Part shown: one piece after another, positions 54,867 to 64,000 of the stretch
Layout of the letters: the number at the start of each line of letters is the position of its first letter
Numbering within the stretch: the first letter of the stretch is position 1
From: Larix kaempferi
Lineage: Eukaryota; Streptophyta; Pinopsida; Pinales; Pinaceae
DNA length: 64,000 nt
Direction of reading: 5' to 3'
Assembly: GCA_027924585.1 (NCBI GenBank)
Contig: BSBM01001662.1
Coordinates: forward strand, 124,001-188,000
Notes under the pieces: generated by a model
Told to the model about the DNA's origin: nothing
Databases searched by the model: none
Seen by the model: only the letters and a program-made list of their open reading frames with translations
Program-made: the position numbers and the translations under genes

Positions 54867-55086
54867 GAAAATACACATATAATAGAGCTATGTGAGTCGA
54901 TATACTGCTAATATCGCTTCGCACACATCAATAAGAAACTACAATCCTATCTTATAACATTCAAAGCATGCAAGAGCTAGATTGCTGCTGTATGTGGAAA
55001 GAACAAATAAAATAAAAATGAAAATGGCAGCATCAAGGCTTCAGGTATGGGGTTGATTCTCAATTGGGAATCTCCCTAGCTCTTAT

Positions 55087-55460
55087 TGTTAGGAACCTAT
55101 GTCAACCGTTCTTTTTACTTTGTTAGTATATTGTTGTTGGACGCATATGCTTTGTAAGTCGTCTCGTAGTATTTGTTGATCCATAGTTAATATTAGCCCA
55201 TAGTATTGGACGCATATGCTTTGTAAGTCGTCCCGTAGTATTATATGTCTCATGGTTTTGACCCATAGTATTGGGCATAGACTTAGTATATAAGTGTGTG
55301 TTGAAGCCAATGAAGGTACAGTGAAGTTATTTGTATTGAGCTTGCTCAAAGGAGGTTTCCCCCTCGAAGTGGCCTGTGATCAATATAAAATTGATTCTAA
55401 GTTCTTTTATTGCTACTATATCTTGTATTTTGATTAATTAATTGTTGTAGGTTCATCACA
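55087..55460 (+). repeat. 5' LTR of an otherwise displaced retrotransposon
   Basis: It has TGTTAGGAACC...GGTTCATCACA ends, 374 bp. It contains a ~66 bp internal duplication ('acgcatatgctttgtaagtcg' at 55141 and 55209), a TATA-like 'tatataagtg' and a perfect primer-binding site just downstream. No 3' LTR or coding region of this element is visible: a CACTA element interrupts it at 55529, and its remainder is probably beyond the window. Confidence 0.75.
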
Positions 55461-55462
55461 TC

Positions 55463-55474
55463 TGGTATCAGAGC
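55463..55474 (+). other. Primer-binding site after the plus-strand LTR
   Basis: TGGTATCAGAGC lies 2 bp after the LTR end, a perfect initiator-Met tRNA complement. Confidence 0.9.
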
Positions 55475-55528
55475 ACTTTCTTGGGCTTGCTGGGTGAAAT
55501 TTCTGTCAAAATGTTTTTTCGCAGCTTC

Positions 55529-55547
55529 CACTACTACATATGGGTGG
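55529..55547 (+). repeat. CACTA left terminal repeat
   Basis: It begins CACTACTAC, preceded by TTC, the presumed 3 bp target duplication. It lies 55 bp after the primer-binding site of the interrupted LTR retroelement. Confidence 0.7.
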
Positions 55548-55738
55548 ATTGTTCCACGAAAGTTTTCCATGTTTTCAACATTCGTGGGTCAAAAAAATGT
55601 TTTTTTTTTAATTTTTTATTTTTAGGGCGGAAAAAAACGTGGCAATATCCACGTTTTTGAAAGTTCCACAAAAATTCGTCGATATATCCACGATTTTTTT
55701 AGGTTTCACTTTTCGTGGAAACAGGGACAAAAGTCGAT

Positions 55739-55746
55739 CTATATAA
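55739..55746 (+). promoter_or_regulatory. TATA-like element of the CACTA transposon
   Basis: 'tatataaa' lies just inside the subterminal repeats and ~60 bp before an ATG-containing stretch (55801). The position suits a CACTA promoter. Confidence 0.4.
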
Positions 55747-56975
55747 ACTACACACTCTCACCATAATTTTCACATTTTCTTTTCTTGCGGCACATTGAGC
55801 ATGGATTTTGAACTTGCAGGGTGATTGTATGAACTTGGATATTCTGGATAGGTCTGATATTGAAATTGTGAGGTTAGTAATGTGTAATTTTTTGTCTATT
55901 TTTTTATAAGGGTTAGATTTTAATATTGTTTATAAGTAATGAGGCTTAGGTCATGTTAATTTTTTTTTTCCTTTTTAATATTTTTTTCAAGAACTTGCTA
56001 TCATTTTCATTTAACTTGCTATATTTTTTTCAAGAACTTGTTCTTTTGTCTTTGGTCATGTTAACTTGCTTTTTTGTCTTTCTACCCACAAAAGTTCATT
56101 ATAAAATGGTTGTGGCAAGGAAATTCATGGAAATGCTATTTTAAGTCCAACATACTTCTAGCTTAAGAATTGCATCACCTTGTCAAATCTAGTTTCTAGT
56201 TAAATATTTTGGGGTAACAAGTTGATACTCATGGTAAATAACATTCATTCTAGTAGTAAAGTCATTTTTTTAAATTAAATTAAGTGGTAATTTTCTTGCT
56301 TGTGATTAATATTGTATTTGTGATGCTTTTTTTTGTTATAAAAAATTTGTGATGCTTCTTAAGCTATGCAACATATTCAAGAAGCTTATGAAAACATATT
56401 CACGAGAGTTCACAAATAGCCCATCCCTATTTGATCTACAATATAAAAATCTATCATGCATAAAGGTTCTTATTCAAATACTACATCTCCAAGTTAGGCC
56501 ACTTGAACCCATTCTCTTTGTCATCCTAAGTTATGAAACACTATAAGTGACATAATGATCTCTTCTCCTAGTTCTAATGCGTACCACATTGATGTGTCCT
56601 ACTAAGCTAGGGATTATAACTACAATATTGGTTAAGAGGCTACCCTCTTTGGTGGTCAAACTATATGAGGTCTTCAAACTATACAAGTAGTTATCAATTT
56701 CCCAATATTTTTGGTTCCTTAACATTTGACATTTACCATTTTTTTTAGTAACCAACCATTCTCAATTGACTTTCTCACAACCAACTTACCATCTTTCCAT
56801 TCATATTAACTTTAGTCTTCATGTTTTTCTTTATAAATATAGAAAATATTGGATTATAATATACTATATTCAAAAATGTACTTATAATATCTAATGTAAT
56901 TGACAAGTTATTGTTTTGTATGGTGTAGGTAAGACAATTACTTGTACGGCCACTACAAATATTTTTCACTATGAA

Positions 56976-59900
56976 TGAAATGCAAGGAAGCTTGCTCAGT
57001 TTAGAGCTGCATTAGAGGCGAGAGGAGATGGAAAATGTTATTGTCCTTGCTTTGATTGAAAGGGATTGCAAAAAAGAAGACTTTTAATAGAAACAATTGA
57101 AAGACATTGTAGGGAGAAGGGGCACGCCGAAGGGGGTTATGAATATCGTCCCTTGGTAAGACTATTTTTGGGGTTCAATTTTTAATATATTCACTGTAAT
57201 ATTCATCATCTTTGTGTGAATTTTAGTAAAATGTCTAAGTTTTTAACTATATGTTCTATACAAACTAATTTTTTTATGTTGTTTGTAAATTTATAGACAA
57301 TGCCCCCAAAATGTCGCGTTCCAGAGAGTTATTTGCCAAGTACTAGCAGAAATTCTCATTCAGTATAGCCCGACGAACTTTTACATCAAAATATTGAAGA
57401 TGATCAAGTAGTTATTTCTGATGATATAATGGATGTAGATCTTAACATTAGTGACACAAATCAGGAAGATGAGATACATAGATTGATCCAAGACACATTT
57501 GCTCCAATGGATGAGGACAACCAGGATGATAGTGATGATGTTGATCCTCTACTTGAGAAGTCATGTCAACCTCTTTATGAAGGCTCAAAAACAAATCTTT
57601 TATCTGCTATATTGTTGTTAGTGAACTTGAAGGTTTTGAATGGATTATCAAACACCTATATGACACAGATACTAAGGTATGTAATTTGTTTTTTTTTTTT
57701 TTTGTCTGCATGTTCACAATATCTATATATAGAAATGGTTGACTTTTTTCCTATATTGTTGCTATTGTAATCTAATGTGTAAAGTTTGGATGCGATATTG
57801 ATGATTAATATTGTTTTCATTGATTTATTCTTTTGAATTTTGTAGATTGTTAGGTGAATTTCTATTACCAACTTCAAATATTTTACCACGCACATATCGA
57901 TGGATATATGTCATTATGAAAGCATTTGGTATGGAGTATCAAGCTATTGATGCATGTCCTAATGATCATATCATATACTATGGAAAATATGCATTAGAAA
58001 ATGAATTCCCACAATGTCTAACAAGTAGGTATCGAACGGATAAAGTGACAAAAAAGGTGCCTCAAAAAGTTATTCGTTATATTCCGATAATCCCACGTTT
58101 CCAGCGGATGTTCAGGTGTAAAAGTATAGCATAGTTTATGTATTTCCATGCAAAGAACAGAAGTTGCGACGATGTTCTTCGAATGCCTGCAGATGGTTTT
58201 GCATTCAGTTACATCGAAGAAAAGTGGCCAATTTTTAAAGAATATCCTCGTAATGTTAAAATTTCTTTGGCAATTGAAGGTGTCAATCCATTTGGAGAGC
58301 TTCCTTCTACCTAGTCAGTGTGGCCTGTTTTTGTTATAAACAATAACCTTCGTCCTTGGATGTCGATCAAGAGAGAGCACACAATGTTGGAAATGACTGT
58401 TCTAGGTATTTAATTAATGGGTATTTTTTTAATTGAAAGTTTGATCAATAAATATTTCATTGATTTGTTTCATGCATGATAGTTATGTCTTTCATTGATT
58501 AGGCAAGTACCAGGTTAAAGATATGAACGTATATCTTGAGCCACTTATCGATGAGTTGCTGAAGTTATGGGCTTGCATCACTATGTATGATATTTCTAGA
58601 CCAATCAAGGAAAGACGATTTAAATTCCATGGAATACTTGCATTTACAATTCATGATGCTCCTAGGTTAACACATTTTTGTGGTATATTGTTGTTACTTT
58701 CTTTTGATCGTTAATATTTTATATACCTATTGATAACATGAAGCATTATTTTAAATTGTAATGCTAATTTTCTACACCAATTCATATAATATCTTGTAGG
58801 TCTTCAAACGAAGGGTAAATATGCATGTCCATTTTGCGGTCCCAGGATAAAATCTCATCGTTCAAGGATTTTAGCAAAGGAAGTGTTCGATGAGTATAGG
58901 CACTTTCTGCCTAAGAACCATAGTTATCGAACTACAGACAAAGAAAAGTTTAATGGTAAAGAAGAGAATGGAAAAAAACCACGAAGAATGACACCTCACC
59001 TATGGAAGGTGGAATATAATAGAAATCGTCAAGGTATGCCATTTTTTTGTTGTATTGAATTATGTTCAATGCGATATGTGATACCATTATTGATTAATTG
59101 GTTTTAATTTGATTATGTACTGATGTTTCATGAATGTCGTTAAGGCACACGAGGAATCAAAATTTACCCGATCCAATTCAGTAGCTTGTCATACTACGAG
59201 CACCTACAAATAGTTCATTTGTTTGACACAATGCATATCAGCAAGAACATAACATAAATGTTATGGCGAATATTAGATGGAAGGACTGACAAAGAAAGAA
59301 TTGGAAAGATTTGTAGTGACATCCAAGAATCTAATCACGCATTACAAAGTGTGAACATTAATTCTAATGGTGATGGCTGTCAACAGAATATTAGTCTTCC
59401 TTGGTGCTTGATGGAGCAACAGAGCAATATTGTGAGAGAGGTCATAAAAAATATTAGGTTTCCGACGGGTTTTTCGTCAAACATAAAGAATATCTTGATG
59501 AAAAAAGGTGATTTTGCACGGGTGAAAACACATGATTGGCATACATTCATTAAGGTAATCATTAGTCTATAATATATTTCGTTATCAGTATGAACTATTT
59601 TATTAATTATATTCTCTTATTTAGAAATAAATATTAATAATTAACGGTTTTTTGATACAGTATGTTTTACCTTTATCTCTCCCAGATGACTTTGACAGGA
59701 ACATAAAACATATTATTGATGTTCTTGGAAAATACATGAGGTAAGTAATGTTTTACTCCGAAAATGTACTTGGTCTGTGGTCTGTAGCAAAACTTATTGA
59801 CATATTGTTTTATTGCATCATTTGTAGGTGGCTTTCATCAAAAGAAATCCATAAAGAAGATATAAGGCACTGGAAGAGAGAAATTCCCCGACTAATGTGT

Positions 59901-61497
59901 GAAATCCAACAGTATCTACCTCCAACATTTTTAAATGCACAAGAACACTACTTCATACACCAAGTTGAGGAGATTAAATTATGTGGACCAGTACACACAA
60001 GGTCGATGTGGATGGTGGAGAGGCATTTGAAGTCACTAAAGGATTTTTTTAGACAAAGAGCGTGTCCCGAGGGTTCTATGGTTGAAGGATATATGGTATA
60101 TCAATGCATGGTGTACATTAGTGAATATCTACCTAAATTAGCAGAAAATATGAATGTCCCTCGCATTTGGCATCTCGACTCCATCAACAAATTTGAAGAG
60201 GAGGTCCTACTAGGGAGAGGTACATTTAGGACTGTGAAAGGTAATTATTATTATACGTTGTTGAATTAATATGTTACACATTTATTATTTCCAATTTTTT
60301 ATTATCATATTGTTTTTAACTATTTTTAATAATTATGCATTTTCAACTATATTAAACTATGTTCCTTTAATGATGATCTAATTAAATATGAAATTGAAAT
60401 GTTTTTTCATCCTATAGTTGGTCGAGTGTGGGATGCTTTACATTTATACATTACAAACAACCTTGATTGGATGGAGCATTGGATAAAATATTGTGAAGAA
60501 TTCTTCGGTAGGTTATCATGGGAAGGGGTCAGTAACATGATTAAACAACTCATCATCTTCGACACCAAATTCCTGAGCTTATGTCGCAAAGGGAAGTTGA
60601 TTTAGCCTATGGTGTAAAATATAAAAAGGAAAGTAATATTTTTACCCACATTTTTTCCAGTTACTTTGATCCATTTTTCCAATTATTACATTTCGTTTGT
60701 TTAAGTTTTCAAATATATTTACTAAATCCTATATGACGATTATTAATTCACAATGTATTTTTAACATGTTGTCAATGTTGCAGCTCAAACATCACAAGGC
60801 TATGTTGTGTAATGGTCGTAAATTTCGTATCAAAAAGTTGGATGATAACAGGAAAACCTTAGATTGTGGAATAACTGCAGTCTTTAAGGTCACCAATGTT
60901 TCCTCCAGAAGTGATAGACATACAGAAGAAACCGAGAATAGGTACTATCGGCATCTGGAGGACATTGTTGAGAGTGATTTTAATTCCTTTAAAATAGTTT
61001 TGTTTAAGGTGAAGTGGTACAAGCTACATATGCACGAACGTGATCCTGAAAGAACTGTTATTGAGCATGCTAATGGATTTACCATGGTTAATACAAGGGC
61101 ATTTGAACCGGGTACAGAGCCTTATGTTCTTCCAAGTCAATGTGAGCAAGTCTACTACTCCGAGGTACCAGGTAAAGCAGGATGGTCATACGTTGTTCGA
61201 TAAGATCCAATAGGAAGACTAGTAAAGTATAATCATGTACTAGATGATGAAGACAATCACAAAGAAGAAGAGGATGATGATGATTCAGATCATGCTGCAG
61301 TCGATGTGTTAGATGAAGAAGTTGAATAGGATGATCTTGCAAATGTATCAGACGATGTTCTCATTGACGATGAGGATGACTATATTAACGAAGATGACTT
61401 TGATGCTGATGACGATGTGAATGATCCTTTCATCAATATCTATTCAGGACCAGATTTTGATACAGATGTTGAGTTGGATGAAGAAGAAGATGAATGA
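56976..61497 (+). pseudogene. TNP2-like CACTA transposase gene, multi-exon, decayed
   Basis: Ten exon-like blocks with GT/AG borders: 56976-57155, 57297-57675, 57846-58405, 58503-58665, 58800-59033, 59145-59554, 59661-59740, 59828-60240, 60418-~60630, 60784-61497. Domains in order: transposase-associated ('GDGKCYCPCFD'); Transposase_21/TNP2 ('PLYEGSKTNLLSAILLLVNL', 'GMEYQAIDACPNDHIIYY', 'IIPRFQRMFRCKSIA', 'NPFGELPST', 'MNVYLEPLIDELLKLW', 'GKYACPFCGPR'); DUF4218 ('LPPTFLNAQEHYFIHQVEEI', 'LCGPVHTRSMWMVERHLKSL'); DUF4216 ('YYRHLEDIVESDF', 'VLFKVKWYKLH'); acidic tail. In-frame stops occur in blocks 1, 2, 3 (two), 6 and 10 (two), several consistent with CAG/CAA/CGA changes. In the family this protein cuts at the CACTA ends. 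Confidence 0.8.
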
Positions 61498-62225
61498 TAT
61501 TTAATTGTTGAAAAGTAGAGGTACGCAATGTTTTTAGGTTAAATTAAATGCACTCACCATATGTTCATTTTGTTGATTAACTTGGTTATATTTGGAAAGT
61601 AGTTTTCTAATCTAATTATGTTCTACATGTGCAGTAGCGTGGGTGTTCCTAGAGGTTGTAGTGTTAATGGTTTGAATCGAACATGTGTCGATTGAGCAAG
61701 ATACAAAATTGCGTTATAAGATTTATGTGTTATTTTTTGGGTTATTTCATATTAGAACTCTACTAGACTCATTGGAAACATAAAAAACTTATTTTGAGTC
61801 TTTCATTGGAAACATAAAAAACTTATTTTGAAAGGGGTTCTATCCTTGTTGGTCTTTCTAAGCTAGTTTTAATCTTAATGTTGATCGTTCATCACTACTT
61901 GTAAGTCCTCTTAATCAACCAACCACTTTTGTTTCGTGAGAACTAGATCTTGCATCGTCTGATGATGTCTTTTGCAAATATGTCGACACTTGGATCCACT
62001 CCATCAGAATCAAATTGTACACTTTTAGTTCATCTAATACTATATCAGTCTTCAATATCGACATGCCAATGGTCTAAACATACCAATCGTTGTGATCGAC
62101 CGAATCCTAATTGCTCTCTATCCATATATTGAAATTCCTATGGGTATGGTAATTAGTATGCTAAATTTTAATTTTTAATTAGTATCATTATTGATAAAAT
62201 TGTCATATAAAACAAAATAAAAAAC
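61498..62225. other. Downstream of transposase, no gene supported
   Basis: It contains a 37 bp duplication ('cattggaaacataaaaaac', 61769-61835). The 60-codon frame 61950-62132 is unremarkable. Confidence 0.4.
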
Positions 62226-62455
62226 CTATGTTACAAATGTCATATATTTGATAACCTATGTAACATTGTTATGTTATAACAAATGTCAATATATATTTGA
62301 TAACCTATGTTATAACAAATGTCAATATATATTTGATAACCTATGTAACATTGTTATGTTATAACAAATGTCAATATATATTTGATAACCATGTAACATT
62401 GTTATGTCATAACAAATGTCATATATTTGACAACTTTTTAACATTGTCGACGGTT
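62226..62455. repeat. Minisatellite 'gttataacaaatgtcaatatatatttgataacctat'
   Basis: About five units of 36-60 bp share 'aacaaatgtcaatatat', 'ttgataacctatg' and 'taacattgttatg'. The 164-residue frame starting at 62297 begins inside this array, so its first ~60 codons are not a real protein. Confidence 0.75.
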
Positions 62456-62489
62456 AAAAACAAAAACAAAAACATATGTTATGTCCACA

Positions 62490-62935
62490 GGTTTGATGTG
62501 ATTCATTTTGGTAATTTGCTAACTGTGAAACACTCTATTGCTCTCGATGTTCGACCGCACCAGCTAGTGCTTTCAAACTGCTACAATCCCATCTCCTCTT
62601 GGAACTCTCACCGTGCAATTGCTACAAGAGGAGTTTACGTTGGTTTCGTGTGCTCTCACCATTTTTGCAAATCCCCGCAGACCCTCAATGGCAGCTGTAA
62701 GTGGATTCTAATTTACCAGACTTGCAGTAATGGAACTCAAATTTGTCAAAAAAACAATGTTGGAGATAGAAGTAGTATTGGTAGACCCTAAATGGTTGCT
62801 TGTGTTGATTGCTAAGATAGGGTTTTTCGTCCTCTGCCAACTATTGATATCTGTGTTGGAGATATGTCCAATCATGAATTTATTATGAATGTTGTGGTAA
62901 ATTCGATATGGAAATGAGTATTTTTATAGGTTATG
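62490..62935 (+). pseudogene. Unrecognised coding-like sequence, tandem unit 1
   Basis: Preceded by an acceptor-like 'gtccacag' (62484-62491), a frame reads FDVIHFGNLLTVKHSIALDV then '...NCYNPISSWNSHRAIATRG', 'VYVGFVCSHHFCKSPQTLNG', 'CKWILIYQTCSNGTQICQKN', and stops at 62789-62791 after 'SSIGRP'. Similarity to unit 2 continues past the stop ('FRPLPTIDICVGDMSN', ~62820-62875). Five or more conserved Cys residues suggest a secreted or Cys-rich fold, but I do not recognise the family. It may be cargo of the CACTA element or host sequence. Confidence 0.4.
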
Positions 62936-62967
62936 TGTGGTCCTTTGTTAGTCGTTATGCTTTGGTA

Positions 62968-63432
62968 GGGTTTCGGGTTTGATGTGATTACTTTTGGTGA
63001 TTTGCTAACTGTCTCTGTCGAGCTTAACGAAAACGCTATGTTGCTCTCATTCGAACGCACTAGCTAGTGCATGCAACTGGCTACAATTCCATTTCCTCTT
63101 GCAACTCTCACCATGCAATTGCTACGAGGGGGGTTGAAGTTGGTTTTGTGTTCTCCGGCCATTTGTGCAAATCCCCGCAGACCCTAAATTGCAATGATAA
63201 GTGGATTCTAATTCACCAGACTTGCAGTAATGGAACTCAAATTTGTCTAAAAAACAATGCTCTAGATAGAGCTAGTATTGGTAGACCCTAAATGGTTGCT
63301 TGTGTCTGTTGCTGAGATAGGGTTTTTCGTCCTCTTCCAACTATCGATATCTGTGTTGGAGATATGTCCAATCCTGAATTGCTTATGAATGCTATGGTAA
63401 ATTATGCATTTGAATGTGACTATGTGGAACCT
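62968..63432 (+). pseudogene. Unrecognised coding-like sequence, tandem unit 2
   Basis: It is a ~80% copy of unit 1, starting 'ggtttgatgtgattac' (FDVITFGDLLTVSVELNENA), followed by frames matching unit 1: 'TGYNSISSCNSHHAIATRGV', 'EVGFVFSGHLCKSPQTLN', 'KWILIHQTCSNGTQICLKNN'. It has the same stop after 'ASIGRP' (63289-63291) and the same downstream 'FRPLPTIDICVGDMSN'. A frameshift near 63060 separates the first part. The stop and its downstream conserved block are shared, so the stop predates the duplication or is an intron border. Confidence 0.4.
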
Positions 63433-64000
63433 TTTTGATAAAATTGTTTGCAAGTAGGGAGGTAAATTTTGGGGTTAAGCTGGGAGGGTTTTGCGCAAGC
63501 ATTCCCTCATATATATTCCACCCCTTGCAACCCGCTCTTTGTCCGTGACCTCCTTCACTGTGCGTGTTCCTTTGGGATTTTTAAACCCTCCTCTATTGAG
63601 TCAAATTTCTGCATTTTATGGGTTCGAATTAGGTGTTGTTGATTTCATTTGTTAATTGGGTTGTTTTGATTTTATAACTAAACCAATATACATGGAATGC
63701 TTGTTGTTGATTGATGTAAAGGCTGTAGTTCTATTTAACAAATAAATACTGATACAAAGTTCATTGATATGGTTTTTGAAAACAGTTGCAAACCAGTTTT
63801 ATTTGGATATTTCCATGCAAGTGGATTCTTGGAATATGAATTAGATATGTGCTCATTATCACATTTTGAGGATGTTTATGCCTGCAATTTAATTTTGATT
63901 TTAAGCAATCTTAAATCTCTCTACTGGTAGCAACATTCTCCTTGGTTTGAGATGATGTGAGTTGGGAGCTTTGCTGTAATCCTAATTTTGGTTTAAGCAG
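63433..64000. other. Right flank, possibly the 5' region of a gene beyond the window
   Basis: A TATA-like 'catatatattcc' (~63510) is followed by a GC-richer, pyrimidine-rich stretch ('ccaccccttgcaacccgctc', 63520-63600), then T-rich sequence resembling a leader intron. No ORF begins here. It looks more like a promoter and leader than retroelement DNA, but nothing confirms it. Confidence 0.25.

Larger units (their letters stand above)
55529..61497 (+). mobile_element. CACTA (En/Spm) transposon, 5' end through transposase gene
   Basis: The left end CACTACTACATATGGGTGG begins at 55529. It is followed by at least six subterminal 'ttccacga/tcgtgga' motifs in both orientations (55554-55725), as is characteristic of CACTA ends. 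The TNP2-type transposase gene follows. I found no matching TAGTAGTG end to the right, so the true right border is unknown and may lie beyond 64000; 61497 is only the end of the transposase gene. Confidence 0.75.

Noticed and set aside
61650-61672. CACTA right end at 'gttgtagtgtt'
   Set aside because: It shares only TAGTG with the expected end; the adjacent bases do not match the complement of the left terminal repeat, and no subterminal motifs surround it.

Overview
This is 64 kb of AT-rich plant nuclear DNA, almost entirely nested transposable elements with one credible intact host-like gene. It suggests a large seed-plant genome. A Penelope-like (GIY-YIG) element, very long LTRs and deep nesting make a conifer or other gymnosperm my best guess; this is inference from element content, not a species identification.

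Layout: (1) 1-1970: AT-rich leader, a 476 bp foldback element ending about 33 bp upstream of a TATA box, then a 215-residue five-helix membrane protein gene of unknown function (CDS 1286-1933) with a likely 5'UTR intron and a poly(A) signal. (2) 1911-12710: a tandem duplication of a ~5.3 kb block (copies 1911-7169 and 7170-12710). Each copy holds a LINE reverse-transcriptase remnant (+), a Ty3/gypsy pol remnant (-), and the 3' part of an old copia-type element (-). (3) 12130-24062: the 5' part of that copia-type element: gag, primer-binding site and a long LTR starting at 14339. The LTR is broken by a Penelope-like tail (14.8-15.9 kb, with a hammerhead-ribozyme-like motif and two tandem GIY-YIG copies) and by a decayed but structurally complete Ty3/gypsy element (16423-23155, TSD CTGTC). 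(4) 24.8-25.3 kb: an exon-like remnant of organellar/mitochondrial-type ribosomal protein L4 beside a gypsy integrase fragment. (5) 25413-42241: a giant-LTR element (LTRs of 3.8 and 3.4 kb, TSD GTTTA, minus strand, no coding capacity of its own; LARD-like). A younger Ty1/copia element (29636-36951, TSD AATTT) is inserted in its internal region. (6) 42.2-50.4 kb: a coiled-coil hypothetical ORF, tandem repeats and a second Ty1/copia element (about 44.68-49.76 kb) sitting between two 403 bp direct repeats without a target-site duplication. (7) 50.4-55 kb: a 5' fragment of a cytochrome P450 gene, AT-rich repeats and a hAT-type MITE with an 8 bp TSD. (8) 55.0-61.5 kb: a plus-strand LTR with a perfect primer-binding site, cut 55 bp downstream by a CACTA transposon. 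The CACTA TNP2-type transposase gene keeps its splice sites but carries several stops. (9) 61.5-64 kb: minisatellites, two tandem diverged copies of an unrecognised Cys-containing coding-like sequence, and unannotated flank.

The parts do not form a pathway. They record successive insertions, microhomology-mediated duplications and deletions, and decay. The items most worth following are the Penelope-like tail with its ribozyme-like motif, the giant-LTR element, the membrane protein whose promoter abuts a hairpin element, and the unknown tandem pair near the right edge. All boundaries were read by eye from target-site duplications, TG/CA ends, primer-binding sites and repeat comparison; no database search was possible.
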